Below are positions 25,568-34,920 of a stretch of DNA of 64,000 nucleotides, one piece after another. Location of the stretch: the NCBI GenBank assembly GCA_964529305.1, contig CAZGUX010000062.1, forward strand, positions 1-64,000. Reading direction: 5' to 3'. Position 1 is the stretch's first letter. The number at the start of each line of letters is the position of its first letter. Below the pieces are notes generated by a model. The model did not search any database, was not told the DNA's origin, and worked only from the letters and a program-made list of their open reading frames with translations. Made by a program: the position numbers and the translations under genes. Origin of the DNA: CAZGUX01 sp964529305. Its GTDB lineage: Bacteria > Acidobacteriota > Terriglobia > Bryobacterales > Bryobacteraceae.

Positions 25568-28500
25568 TTAGAAGTACAGCTTCAACGCAAGCTGCGCGAC
25601 GCGCATGTCCGTCCGCAGACTGCGAATCTCCCCCACCCGGGGCCCGTCGGGACGAACGGAAGTCAGGCCCGCAAAGCTCAGATTGGTCGGCGCGCCAAAG
25701 TACGGCGTGTTGAGCGCGTTGAACAACTCGCCTCTGAATTGCATCGACACGCGCTCGGTCAACCGGAAGTCCTTGAACGCCGAAAAGTCCAGGTTGCGCT
25801 GTCCGGGCGTGTCGAGGATGTTCCGGCCGGAGTTGCCGAAGTGGCAGAGATCCAGGCGGGACGGGATGTTGCAGCTCACGCGTTGAAACGCCGCGGGATC
25901 AAACCACAACTGGCGGCTGGCGTTTTCGAGAGCGCCGTCGGCCAGACGGTCCGGACGGATGTTGCCGTCGGCGGTGTTGAGGTCGGATCCCTGCGAGGGG
26001 GTGAAGGGAAACCCGCTACGCAGTGTGAGAATGCCGTTGGTTTGCCAGCCTTTGAGAAGCACGGCCGGGACGCCGTTCAATGACTTGCCGAACGGAAGCG
26101 CCCACACCCAGTGAAACACCGCGGCATGCCGTTGGTCGAAGGCCTTCCGGCCTCGCGAGCCGGCGCGGTCGAAGATGTTCTGGAGACCACTGCCTTCGTT
26201 GGCGCCGTCCTCACCGTCGCCGTGAGCCTTGCTAAACGTGTAAGCCAAGCCAAGGGAGACGCCATTCGCATAGCGCTTCTCCAACTTCGCCTGGAGCCCA
26301 TGGTAAAACCCATTGCCAAATGTCCCGTAGTAGCTTACCGGTCCCAGCCCTTGAATTCCCTTGCCCGGCTCCGCCGGATCGTAAATGAACGGGAACCTCC
26401 GGCGCGGCTGGAAATTGGTGTCGGGAGAAGGCTGCGCCTGGTTGAACACTCCATCGTTGTTCGGCACATGGGTGTTCTTCGAGCCGACATAGCCAATGGT
26501 CACCGCCGTCGAAAACGGCAGTTCGCGTTGGATATCGAAGCTCCATTGCCACACGTCGCTGTCGCGCCGGTCATGCGGCATGAAACGAATGCTCAACGGA
26601 GTGGATCGCTGCTGGCCGCCGCCGAAGGGGTCGTCCAGCGTCAGTGGCGCGATGCCTGCCCGGAAGCGCCGGGTCTGGATGTTGTAGTTCCGCCCGCTTG
26701 CAGTCACGGGCACGGTCAGAGCCGGATCGGTCACCGCGTTCAGTTGCTGGAATCCCGACAGCGGCGGAACCAGGTTCAGATGACTGGTGTTGACCAGGAG
26801 TTGCACGCTGGAGAACTGCCCCGCGCCCGCACGCACGACCCACTTGTCCACCGGCCGGTATGCGATCCCCAGGCGGGGTTGAAAGAACCCTGGAGACTGG
26901 TCCCAGATCTTTGTCTTCGCTTCGTCGGTGCGCACGCTGCCGGGGTAGATGGTCGGAATCCCTTGAGCGCCCAGGCCCGTGAACAGGGGCGCCCGGGCGC
27001 CAAAATCCGGTGTTCGCAGCTGACCGAGTGTGTCGACCGAGTTTCCGTAATAGTCCCACCGGAAGCCCATGTTGATGGTCAGCCTCGCGGTCACGCGCCA
27101 GTCGTCCGTTATATAAAGGCCGCCCCGGTTCTGACGCAGGTTCACACTCGGCAGGCCTTCGGCCGTCTGCGCCTGCGTCGGATAGCCAAGCAGCAGCGAC
27201 GAGAACGCGTGACCGCTTTCGTTCGCGCCAAAACTCAAGCTGCCCCGGGAGAGGTTGGCCGCAAAGCGATCCAGCGTTACCCGATTGTACTGGCCTCCGA
27301 TCTTCAGGCTGTGCTTGCTTCGCATGAGGGAGAGGCTATTGGAAAACTGGTGGTTGAAGCTATCGTCGAAACGCCCTTCGGCGTCCCCGATGGTGAACCC
27401 AATGCGGGGAATGCCGGTTTCCATCGGTGTCAGCCGCCGGTTGTTGTCGGTGGCAACACGGAACTTCCCGATGCCGAGCACGTCCGGGTCGAAATCGGTC
27501 TCCGAGCGCGGGTTGAGAAACTCGTCACCCCAGTAATTGGTCCCGAAGCGGAACTCGTTCACCACGGTGGGGCTGAAAATGTGCAACCACTGAGTGGCCA
27601 GATTCCATGAGCGCGAATAGAGATTGTCCGGGAAGTTGGGATTGATGTTGTTGCGAGTCCAGTCGGACCGGTCGAGGTTGAGCCGGGCGAAGACGCGGTC
27701 GTTGTTGGAGATGTTGTGATCCCATCGGGTGAAATACTGATTGGAGTTGATCGGTACCGGAATGGGCCGCCGCGCCGTGAAATCCAGGATATCGGCCTGT
27801 TCAAAATCCGGGAGCGGCAGGTACTGATTAATCACTTTCTGCGCTCCCGCATGCATCCGCGACGCGGGTAGGCGATTGCCTTGGAATGGTTGCCCTGTCA
27901 GCGGGTCGTAGACGACGATCGGCTGGCGGATTGGGCTGCCCGTGGCTGGATTGATGGCCGGCGACAGGAGCGCCGAAAAATCTCCCTGCCGGAAGTCCTG
28001 GTTCGGCCACCACGCGGTCCCCACGGACTCCTGCATCTGTCTCCGCCCCTCGTAGTTGAACGACCAGAACGTCTTGTTCCGGATAAGGGGGCCGCCGACG
28101 AACGTGCCGAACTGATTACGCCGTAGCCTGTCCTTCGGGAGGCGGGCCACACCCTGGGGGCGTTCAAAGTTCAGAAAATAGGTCTCCGCATCCAATTTGT
28201 CATTGCGGAAAAACTCAAAGAGCGTACCGTGGAGTTCGTTCGTGCCGCTTTTCATCGTGACCTGGATGTGCGCGCCCGCCCCCTGTCCGAACTCCGCGGA
28301 GTAGGAGGAAGTGAGAACCTTGAACTCCTCAACAGCATCCACCGAAGGGGTGAACGCGGTGTGGTTGTAAAGGGGCATGATCGCCTCGGCGCCGTCGATG
28401 GTCACGCTTTGGTTGATCTCCCGCTGGCCGTTGGCGACCACGGAGATACCTGTGCCCGGAATCGGGAACCCACCTTGCCCGTCGGCCGCGCCCGTGCGGC

Positions 28501-29026
28501 TTCCGAACTGGACGCCGGGCGTCATGACGGCCAGGGTCGTGATATTTCGCCCGTTCAGAGGAAGGTCGACGACGCGCCTGTTCTCGACCACCGAACCAAT
28601 CGAGACGTCGTCGGTCTGGAGTGTCACAGCGGATGCCGTCACCTCCACCTGCTCGGTGACGTCGCCCACCTGGAGACTGAAATTCACACGCGCCTTCTGC
28701 TGCGTCTCCACCCGCAGTCCACTTACGGTGGAGGCTCGGAAACCTCGCGCCTCACAGTGGATGTTGTAGACGCCCACCTCGATCAGCGGGAACGTATACT
28801 CGCCGTCGGGGTTCGTGGCGACGGACCTGGTCTCTCCAGTCGCCGCGCGCTGAATGGAGACTCGCGCGCCTGGCACCACCGCCCCGGTTACGTCCGTGAC
28901 CCGTCCCAGGATTTCCGTCGACGATGTTTGAGCCCATAAGCGGGCCGATGGGGCCAACGCGGCGATCACAACCATCGCCAGAACTGATCCCCTGGAAGCT
29001 CCACCACTCAAAACCTGCCGCCGCAT
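25568..29026 (-). CDS. Oar-like TonB-dependent outer-membrane receptor
   Basis: 1152 residues with a signal sequence ending LWAQ (about residue 33). A carboxypeptidase-regulatory-like Ig domain follows (about 36-120: GRVTDVTGAVVPGARVSI). The plug contains DLPLNGRNITTLAVMTPGV and the VDAVEEFKV...YSAEFGQGAGAHI signature. A long beta-barrel ends in the aromatic ALKLYF. The family imports large substrates or oligomers through TonB-ExbBD. The start has GAGGAGGGG upstream and a good sigma-70 promoter at 29104-29132. There is no SusD partner, which is normal for the acidobacterial type. The substrate is unknown; the neighbouring genes encode amidohydrolases. Confidence 0.9.
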   Translation of the reverse strand: MRRQVLSGGASRGSVLAMVVIAALAPSARLWAQTSSTEILGRVTDVTGAVVPGARVSIQRAATGETRSVATNPDGEYTFPLIEVGVYNIHCEARGFRASTVSGLRVETQQKARVNFSLQVGDVTEQVEVTASAVTLQTDDVSIGSVVENRRVVDLPLNGRNITTLAVMTPGVQFGSRTGAADGQGGFPIPGTGISVVANGQREINQSVTIDGAEAIMPLYNHTAFTPSVDAVEEFKVLTSSYSAEFGQGAGAHIQVTMKSGTNELHGTLFEFFRNDKLDAETYFLNFERPQGVARLPKDRLRRNQFGTFVGGPLIRNKTFWSFNYEGRRQMQESVGTAWWPNQDFRQGDFSALLSPAINPATGSPIRQPIVVYDPLTGQPFQGNRLPASRMHAGAQKVINQYLPLPDFEQADILDFTARRPIPVPINSNQYFTRWDHNISNNDRVFARLNLDRSDWTRNNINPNFPDNLYSRSWNLATQWLHIFSPTVVNEFRFGTNYWGDEFLNPRSETDFDPDVLGIGKFRVATDNNRRLTPMETGIPRIGFTIGDAEGRFDDSFNHQFSNSLSLMRSKHSLKIGGQYNRVTLDRFAANLSRGSLSFGANESGHAFSSLLLGYPTQAQTAEGLPSVNLRQNRGGLYITDDWRVTARLTINMGFRWDYYGNSVDTLGQLRTPDFGARAPLFTGLGAQGIPTIYPGSVRTDEAKTKIWDQSPGFFQPRLGIAYRPVDKWVVRAGAGQFSSVQLLVNTSHLNLVPPLSGFQQLNAVTDPALTVPVTASGRNYNIQTRRFRAGIAPLTLDDPFGGGQQRSTPLSIRFMPHDRRDSDVWQWSFDIQRELPFSTAVTIGYVGSKNTHVPNNDGVFNQAQPSPDTNFQPRRRFPFIYDPAEPGKGIQGLGPVSYYGTFGNGFYHGLQAKLEKRYANGVSLGLAYTFSKAHGDGEDGANEGSGLQNIFDRAGSRGRKAFDQRHAAVFHWVWALPFGKSLNGVPAVLLKGWQTNGILTLRSGFPFTPSQGSDLNTADGNIRPDRLADGALENASRQLWFDPAAFQRVSCNIPSRLDLCHFGNSGRNILDTPGQRNLDFSAFKDFRLTERVSMQFRGELFNALNTPYFGAPTNLSFAGLTSVRPDGPRVGEIRSLRTDMRVAQLALKLYF

Positions 29027-29103
29027 AGACCCCTCCTCGACTCGAACCTGTTATATCTGTGCGGTGTTGATCGCAGCCGCACTTATTGTTGTTGATGTTG
29101 CGG

Positions 29104-29132
29104 ACTCTATCACGCCCCTAGCACACTGTCAA
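29104..29132 (-). promoter_or_regulatory. Sigma-70 promoter of the TonB receptor gene
   Basis: On the minus strand TTGACA (29132-29127, perfect) is separated by 17 bp from TAGAGT (29109-29104, 4 of 6). Transcription would start near 29097, giving a leader of about 70 nt with a strong Shine-Dalgarno before the ATG at 29026. Confidence 0.6.
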
Positions 29133-29219
29133 TTTGTGCCGGGCGAACGCGAACGCGAGTCAAATGAGCACGCGCCCAAACGCGTTTCTAGAGGCGCGAA
29201 ATCAATCAAGACGCCGCCG

Positions 29220-30344
29220 CTACCGGAAGTTGCTGTAGGGACCGGTATGCTTCCAATCGGCCGACACCAGGCCGTCCAGGTCCCATAGGACCTCGCCCTC
29301 GCGAATCGTCAGGGCGCAGCGAAGAACTTTCGAGCCCCTCAGGCGCGCGTGCCCGGAATCGAGGAACCCGCTTGGCTCCGTGTCGACCACCAGCAACGCG
29401 AGATCCGCCGGGCCGCCTTCCTTTAGCGTGCCGAGATCCGGACGGCGAAGGGCGGCCGCCGGGCGGGCGGTCGCGCGCGCAAGCGCGTCGGCGGGGCTCA
29501 TGCCCAGATTGATGAGCTTGGACAGTGTCGTGATCATGTCCCCGCGCGGCAACTGCGCCGACTCGGAGGTCAGGTTGGTGGATACGGTATCGGGCAGGAA
29601 TCCCTGTTGGATGGCAGGCCCGGCGATGCGAAACCACAGGTCGCCGGTATCGAACAACACGCCGCGGCGCCGCGCGGCCGCCACCTCGGCGCGCAGTTTC
29701 CGCTGGGCATCCACGACCGACGCATCCGGCGCGAACACCTGGGTCTGGATTTCGCCCGATCGCAGAGCCGCGGTATTGGGGCTTGCGGTCAGCAACGGCT
29801 TGCCCGCGCCCGCGGCGACCCGGCGCGCGGCTTCCAGATCACCGGCCGAGGGGGCCCAGATTCCCGCGACATCGGCGGCGTGTTGCCGCGCGATCCGGAT
29901 CGAAGCGTCCGCGTCGGCGTTCCCATCCACGCGCAGCCACGACAGCAGACGGGTCTTGGTGGCCACCAACATGCGCGCCCGAGCCCGCGCCAACCCATCG
30001 GCGGAGGCACTTCCGGAATCCACAACGGTCGTTACTCCGCTGCGGAGGGCGTGATGATCGGCATGCAGCCCTCCGGAGATCCTCTCGTCACACCGGGCGC
30101 GCAGGTCGATCAACCCGGGCGTCACCAGGTACTCCCCTGCGTCGACGGTCAATCGCGAGTGCGATGCCGGAATCGACGGCCCGATGCGGGCGATCTTCGT
30201 TCCGATAATGCCGACGTCGAATCGTCCCCGCCGGTTGGCGGCCGGATCCAATACCTCGCCGTGCTTGATGAGCAGATCGAAAATCGGCTCCTGCGCCGCC
30301 AGCGGGGCGGCTCCCATCAACAGCAAAGCTTCGCGGCGTCTCAT
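29220..30344 (-). CDS. Amidohydrolase-fold paralogue lacking the metal-binding histidines (probable pseudoenzyme)
   Basis: 374 residues. The ATG at 30344 overlaps the stop of the upstream amidohydrolase (ATGA) and opens a Tat/Sec-like leader (MRRREALLLMGAAPLAAQ). The composite amidohydrolase fold is evident (FDLLIKHGEVLDP, VDAGEYLVTPGLIDL, then the C-terminal GGPADLALLVVD). However, the H-x-H motif after GLIDL reads RAR, and the later ligand regions also lack the histidine and aspartate seen in the neighbour (for example STNLTSE here versus STDLHKL there). Catalysis of the usual metal-dependent type is unlikely. It may have a regulatory or binding role. Confidence 0.75.
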   Translation of the reverse strand: MRRREALLLMGAAPLAAQEPIFDLLIKHGEVLDPAANRRGRFDVGIIGTKIARIGPSIPASHSRLTVDAGEYLVTPGLIDLRARCDERISGGLHADHHALRSGVTTVVDSGSASADGLARARARMLVATKTRLLSWLRVDGNADADASIRIARQHAADVAGIWAPSAGDLEAARRVAAGAGKPLLTASPNTAALRSGEIQTQVFAPDASVVDAQRKLRAEVAAARRRGVLFDTGDLWFRIAGPAIQQGFLPDTVSTNLTSESAQLPRGDMITTLSKLINLGMSPADALARATARPAAALRRPDLGTLKEGGPADLALLVVDTEPSGFLDSGHARLRGSKVLRCALTIREGEVLWDLDGLVSADWKHTGPYSNFR

Positions 30345-31573
30345 GGCAGCACCTGATAGTTCCCGGCCTTTTGCCAGTCCGGAAACGCAATCCCGTCGTG
30401 ATCCCAAACGATGCGCCCGTCGCGCACCGTCAACATGCACTCCACCTTCTGTTGGCCCATCCGCTTCTTGTTCAGCGCATCGCGGAACGAGAACACGCCC
30501 GTGCGTGTGCGCAGGACGGCGATGTCGGCGCCCTTGCCTTCACCGAGTGTTCCCAGTTCCGGGTACTTTCCGATCGCCTTGGCCGGGTTCACCGTCGATC
30601 GCTCGATCGCATCCGGCAACCTCATGCCGAGCAGCATCATCTTCGAGATGCAGTTTGGCATGTCCGCCTTTGTACCCAGAATGCTCAGCTTGTGCAGGTC
30701 GGTGCTGATCGTGTCTGGTGGGAAGCCCTGGGCCATGGCCTTCGTCGCCACGGGCCACAAAAAACTGCCGGCGCCGTGACCCATGTCGAACAGCACGCCG
30801 CGCTTGCGAGCCTCATACATCCACGGCTGCACCTTTCCGGTGAAGCGGTCGATCACCTCCACTTGACGGTCGTTGTAGAAGTGCGTGTGCATGTCGCCCG
30901 GCCGCAGGATCTCCAGCAGTTTCTCTTTGGTGTGCCGCTGCATCTTGGTCAGAATGTGATTGTCCAGAATCACCGGAGTGTTCGACAGCCGCCCGGCTTC
31001 CACTGCGCGCTTCACGGACTCCCAACCGGGAAGACCGAAGTGGGCGTTCTTGATGCCGACGATCAGGCCCGGGTATTGCTTGATCTTGTTCGCCGTGGCG
31101 ACGGGATCCATGTCGTTGACGTCGTCTTCGGCGGCGTGCCCGACCATCCCTTTGCCGGCGATGTTGAGGAACACCAGGATCCGCGTGGTGGAGCGGTCGA
31201 TCACGGTCTCCTTGAAGTCTTCAAAGGTCCGCCACCCGGCGCCGCCACAGTCGAGGGCCGTGGTGGTCCCGGTGGGCAGAGCCGTGTCGTCCTGGCTCAG
31301 GGCTAACTCCGTTCCATAGGCGTGGGCGTGCAGATCGATGAAGCCCGGTGTGACGAACATGCCGGTAACGTCGACCACCTTCTTCGCACTCGCGGGCGGA
31401 ATCGACGCAGCTACCCGTGCGATGCGAGTGCCCTTTACCGCGACGTCGGCTACCCGATCGATGTTGTTGCCGGGATCGATGACGTGGCCGCCGCGCAGCA
31501 GAAGATCGAACTCCGGCGCGGTTTGCCCGGCGGCCGCGGCAACCATCAAAAACAAAAACGCTACCGATTTCAT
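30341..31573 (-). CDS. Secreted amidohydrolase / deacetylase family metallohydrolase
   Basis: 410 residues. The ATG at 31573 has AGGAGAGG upstream and a signal peptide (MKSVAFLFLMVAAAAGQ); the open frame extends further upstream but into GC-rich noncoding sequence. The composite domain starts FDLLLRGGHVIDPGNNIDRV. The metal motif is intact (GFIDLHAHAYG), with further His ligands in VILDNHIL, DMHTHFYND and STDLHKL. This is the dihydroorotase or D-aminoacylase-like branch often annotated 'amidohydrolase/deacetylase'. The protein is periplasmic by its leader. It is the first gene of a two-gene operon with its degenerate paralogue. Confidence 0.85.
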   Translation of the reverse strand: MKSVAFLFLMVAAAAGQTAPEFDLLLRGGHVIDPGNNIDRVADVAVKGTRIARVAASIPPASAKKVVDVTGMFVTPGFIDLHAHAYGTELALSQDDTALPTGTTTALDCGGAGWRTFEDFKETVIDRSTTRILVFLNIAGKGMVGHAAEDDVNDMDPVATANKIKQYPGLIVGIKNAHFGLPGWESVKRAVEAGRLSNTPVILDNHILTKMQRHTKEKLLEILRPGDMHTHFYNDRQVEVIDRFTGKVQPWMYEARKRGVLFDMGHGAGSFLWPVATKAMAQGFPPDTISTDLHKLSILGTKADMPNCISKMMLLGMRLPDAIERSTVNPAKAIGKYPELGTLGEGKGADIAVLRTRTGVFSFRDALNKKRMGQQKVECMLTVRDGRIVWDHDGIAFPDWQKAGNYQVLP

Positions 31574-31629
31574 ACCTCTCCTTGGGAAATCTCCGATGGA
31601 TGGTATCACACCGGTTTGCGCGGGTGGAC

Positions 31630-32661
31630 TCAGTGGCCCTCGCCGCCTTCGGTTACCTTCCCCGCGAAGTTCCGATAGGTGAAGACGAAGTACCCGATCA
31701 CCAGCATGATGCCCGGCGTCCACCACAGCAGTCCGATCGTCAGGCCTTCCAGCGGCGCGCTGGCATTTCGTATCGTGAGTCCCAACGCCGGGTCGCGGTT
31801 GGAGGGTAGCACGTACGGGAACAGACCCGCGGCCGCGCTCGCCAGCAGGCCGGCAAGGTAGGTGCAGGAGGCCAGGAACCGGTCGAGGTCCCTGGCCCGG
31901 AATCGCATCGCGACCAGGCCGGCAAACGCGATCAACGGGAGACTCCAACTGGCGGGCGCCTCGTCAAACCTCTTGGAGAGTTGCGGCTGCACCTGAAAGC
32001 TCAACGCGGTGATCGCAACCGTCAGAGCCACCAGCAGGGGCCACGCGCGGTTCGCCATCTGACGGCACCTGGACTGCAGGTCTCCTTCGGTCTTGAGAGC
32101 CACCCAGTGAGCGCCGTGAACGGTCAGCGCAACCAAGGCGGTTAGTCCCACGCTGATCGTATACCAATCGAGGATGCCCACCGGCCCGTCAATGCCGAAG
32201 TCCGTCCACAACGGGAGGAAGAAGTACCCGGAGGCGTCCAGGGGAACGCCTCGCACCACGTTGCCGAGGGCCGCGCCGAAGAACACGGTCAAGAGAGTGC
32301 TGGCCCCCGCGAACACAACGTCCCACAACGGGGTCCACACCGCATCGTCCAGGTGATTGCGGAATTCGATGGCGATCCCGCGCAGGATCAGCAGCCACAG
32401 CACGATCATCAGCGGCAAATAGAATCCGCTGAAGCTCGACGCGTACAACACCGGGAACGCAAAGTACAGCACTCCCCCCGCCGCGATCAGCCACACTTCA
32501 TTGCCGTCCCACACCGGGCCGATGGTTCGCAGGACAAGCTTGCGCTCTTCGGCCGTTCGGGCGGCCCACAAGTGAACCACACCCGCGCCCAGATCGAATC
32601 CGTCGAGCACCACATAGGCCGCGATCATCGCCGCTACCGCGCAAAACCAGAATGTTTCCAT
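31630..32661 (-). CDS. cydB: Cytochrome bd ubiquinol oxidase subunit II
   Basis: 343 residues and eight to nine hydrophobic helices. The N-terminus has the CydB signature YVVLDGFDLGAG, followed by GPVWDGNEVWL and a helix with LLILRGIAIEFR. CydB lacks haem ligands but stabilises the CydA haem site in the inner membrane. The start is 13 bp downstream of the cydA stop, so the genes form an operon. No small CydX-like gene could be recognised. Length is slightly shorter than E. coli CydB (379), as in many non-enterobacterial enzymes. Confidence 0.95.
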   Translation of the reverse strand: METFWFCAVAAMIAAYVVLDGFDLGAGVVHLWAARTAEERKLVLRTIGPVWDGNEVWLIAAGGVLYFAFPVLYASSFSGFYLPLMIVLWLLILRGIAIEFRNHLDDAVWTPLWDVVFAGASTLLTVFFGAALGNVVRGVPLDASGYFFLPLWTDFGIDGPVGILDWYTISVGLTALVALTVHGAHWVALKTEGDLQSRCRQMANRAWPLLVALTVAITALSFQVQPQLSKRFDEAPASWSLPLIAFAGLVAMRFRARDLDRFLASCTYLAGLLASAAAGLFPYVLPSNRDPALGLTIRNASAPLEGLTIGLLWWTPGIMLVIGYFVFTYRNFAGKVTEGGEGH

Positions 32662-32674
32662 GGTGCGTCCTTCC

Positions 32675-34006
32675 TCAGGCCTCTCCCACCGGGGCGGGGC
32701 CGTGCTCGATCTCCCGGATCACCAGAAATAGCGCGAGCATGCTCAACACCGTGTAGAGCCCCATGAAGCCGAGCAGCGTGAACAGCGCGTTGCCGCCGGA
32801 GACCAAGTGTGAACTCCCGTCGGCCGTGCGCATCAGGCCGTAGATTAGCCAGGGCTGCCGCCCGAGTTCGGCGGTCGTCCATCCCGCCGTCGTCGCGATG
32901 TACGGAAACGGGAACGCCAGCATCAGCGCCCAGAGTATGGGTTTTGCGGTGTACAGCCGGCCCCGCCACCACTCCAGGGCGGCCAGCGACATCAGGGCGA
33001 TAAACAACGTTCCCAGTCCCACCATGATGTGGAAGCTGTAGTACAGCAGCGGCAGTTGATCGGGCCACTGGTCGCGGGGAAACGATTTGAGCCCGCGAAC
33101 GTGGGCGTTCCATCTCTGGTAGGTCATGAAGCTGAGCATCTTCGGAATCAGGATCGGGTTGTCCAGCCGTTCGTTGTCCACGTCCGGTTGCCCCACCAGC
33201 GCAATGGGCGCTCCGTGTTCGCTGTCGAACAATCCTTCCATCGCGGCCAGTGTCAGAGGCTGATGGGCCGCGATCATCTTGCCCTGACCGTCGCCCGTGG
33301 GGAAGGCCACCAGGACCGCGGCCAGGGCTCCCACCGGCACGCCGATCCGCAGGAATTCGCGGCCGAACTCCGGATGCCGGTTTCGCAGCAGATAGAAGGC
33401 GCCCAACGCGTTCACGACGAAGGACGCCGTCACCACCGAGGCGATCTGGTTGTGCGCATACTGCCAGACCGCCCACGGATTCGTGAGCAGCGCCCACAGG
33501 GAGTCCAGGACAATCTCGCCGTTTGCGCCGAGGCGGTATCCCACCGGATGCTGCATCCACGCGTTGGTGACGATGATGAAGTACCCCGAAAGCCAGGAAC
33601 CCAGGAACACGCACAGCGAAGCCAGCCAATGAACGCGCCGGCCCACCCGCTTCTCTCCCGCCAGCAGCAATCCGAGAAACGTCGATTCGAGGAAGAACGA
33701 GTACACGCCTTCCATGGCCAGGGTATGGCCAATGACGCCGCCCGCCGCGCGGGAGAACCGCGCCCAATTGGCGCCGAACTGAAATTCCATGGGAATGCCG
33801 GTGACCACGCCCATACCGAAATTGATGGCGAAGATCCGGATCCAGAATCGGGCGGCGTCCTCGTAGAGCGGGTTGCCGGTCTTCCAGGCCATCGTCTTCC
33901 ACAGGAAGATCAACAGCGCGAGGCCCATGGTGAGTTGCGGGAACAGGTAGTGGTAGGTGATGGTGAAGGCGAAATGAAATCGATGAAGCGCTAACGCGGA
34001 CTCCAT
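32675..34006 (-). CDS. cydA: Cytochrome bd ubiquinol oxidase subunit I
   Basis: 443 residues. The N-terminus has the first haem-ligand region (HRFHFAFTITYHYLFPQLTM), the Glu-rich FFLESTFLG helix follows, and the C-terminal part has the diagnostic GRQPW motif (AELGRQPWLIYGL). The protein is about 80 residues shorter than E. coli CydA because the quinol-binding Q-loop is the short type. The enzyme reduces O2 to water with quinol, supporting microaerobic respiration. The SDR gene lies upstream on the same strand with an 82-bp gap that contains a strong hairpin. No clear Shine-Dalgarno precedes the start. Confidence 0.95.
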   Translation of the reverse strand: MESALALHRFHFAFTITYHYLFPQLTMGLALLIFLWKTMAWKTGNPLYEDAARFWIRIFAINFGMGVVTGIPMEFQFGANWARFSRAAGGVIGHTLAMEGVYSFFLESTFLGLLLAGEKRVGRRVHWLASLCVFLGSWLSGYFIIVTNAWMQHPVGYRLGANGEIVLDSLWALLTNPWAVWQYAHNQIASVVTASFVVNALGAFYLLRNRHPEFGREFLRIGVPVGALAAVLVAFPTGDGQGKMIAAHQPLTLAAMEGLFDSEHGAPIALVGQPDVDNERLDNPILIPKMLSFMTYQRWNAHVRGLKSFPRDQWPDQLPLLYYSFHIMVGLGTLFIALMSLAALEWWRGRLYTAKPILWALMLAFPFPYIATTAGWTTAELGRQPWLIYGLMRTADGSSHLVSGGNALFTLLGFMGLYTVLSMLALFLVIREIEHGPAPVGEA

Positions 34007-34022
34007 ATGTACTTCAGTCTAG

Positions 34023-34051
34023 CGGCCCGCCGAGGGTTCCTCAGCGGGCCG
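34023..34051. repeat. Strong GC hairpin between SDR gene and cydA
   Basis: CGGCCCGC (34023-34030) pairs with GCGGGCCG (34044-34051), and inside it GAGG pairs with CCTC around a GTT loop, giving a 12-bp stem with one mismatch. No T-run follows on either strand, so it could be an attenuator, an mRNA-processing or stabilising element, or a weak terminator separating SDR from cydAB expression. Confidence 0.5.
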
Positions 34052-34088
34052 GACGAGAAGCCCTTCCTTGCGGTCAGGCATCAGATCG

Positions 34089-34877
34089 CTACCGGACCGT
34101 CCAACCGCCGTCGACCGAGATCGAATCGCCCGTGATGTAGCGCGACGCCTCCGACGCCAGGAACACGGCCGGGCCCTGAATGTCGTCGGGACCCGCCATC
34201 CTTCCGGCGAGCGTGCGCTGTGCGAAGCGTTCGACGAAGTCGGGCGGCAGCGTGTCGTTCTCCACTCCGCCCAGGATGATGCAGTTCGCCCGCACCTGGT
34301 ACGGAGCCAGGTACGCGGCAACGTAGCGAGTGAACCCGATCATCCCGGCTTTGGCGAAAGAGTATTCCGCGCGATAGCCGGGTTTCATCCCTTCGTATAG
34401 TGCGAAGTCGGGCGCGACCACCCCGTAAATCGAGCCGATGTTGACGATCGATCCCGAACGCTGGGCCTGCATCGGCTCGCTGAAAATCCGGCAGGCGAGA
34501 AACAGGCCCGTGGAATTCACGCGCATCGCCGCGTCCCATTCTTCGGCCGTGGTGTGGCGCAGATCGCCACCGGCACGATGGAGGCTGTTGTTCACCAGCA
34601 CATCGATACGGCCGTGGCGCGACAAGATGAGTTCGCACAGCGCGCGAATGTCCGACTCCACACCGAGATCGCAGCGCGCGGCTTCCACGGCAAGGCCCTC
34701 CTCCCGCCAGCGCGAGGCGGCAGACTCACACTTGGATTCGTCGCGCGAGGCAATCACCACAGTGGCTCCGCTCTCGGCCAATCCGCGCGTGATCGCCGAT
34801 CCCACCAATCCCGCGCCTCCCGTGACCAGCGCAATCTTCCCGTCCAGCCGAAACAGCGCTTCCGTCGAGTTCCTCAC
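34089..34877 (-). CDS. SDR family NAD(P)-dependent oxidoreductase
   Basis: 262 residues, GTG start. The classical SDR fold shows the cofactor motif VTGGAGLVGSAI near residue 19, the NN motif (DVLVNNSLHRAGG, with NNS instead of NNAG), the catalytic Ser region NIGSIYGVVAP, the catalytic Y-x-x-x-K in YSFAKAGMIG, and the C-terminal DDIQGPAVFLASEASRYITG typical of this subfamily. An Asp- or Arg-type cofactor selector follows the second strand (ASRDESKCE), suggesting NADP(H), but this is uncertain. The reaction is unknown. A -10-like hexamer sits 8 nt before the start. Confidence 0.9.
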   Translation of the reverse strand: MRNSTEALFRLDGKIALVTGGAGLVGSAITRGLAESGATVVIASRDESKCESAASRWREEGLAVEAARCDLGVESDIRALCELILSRHGRIDVLVNNSLHRAGGDLRHTTAEEWDAAMRVNSTGLFLACRIFSEPMQAQRSGSIVNIGSIYGVVAPDFALYEGMKPGYRAEYSFAKAGMIGFTRYVAAYLAPYQVRANCIILGGVENDTLPPDFVERFAQRTLAGRMAGPDDIQGPAVFLASEASRYITGDSISVDGGWTVR

Positions 34878-34885
34878 CGCAGGCG

Positions 34886-34909
34886 ATTATGGCACACGAT
34901 TGCTAGACT
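34886..34909. promoter_or_regulatory. Divergent pair of -10-like hexamers between SDR and 34921 genes
   Basis: On the minus strand CATAAT (34891-34886) ends 8 nt before the GTG of the SDR gene. On the plus strand TAGACT (34904-34909), preceded by TGC (extended -10), ends 11 nt before the ATG at 34921. The 43-bp gap between the divergent starts leaves no room for normal leaders, so both mRNAs would be leaderless or nearly so. Confidence 0.4.
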
Positions 34910-34920
34910 GAAGGGCTCCG

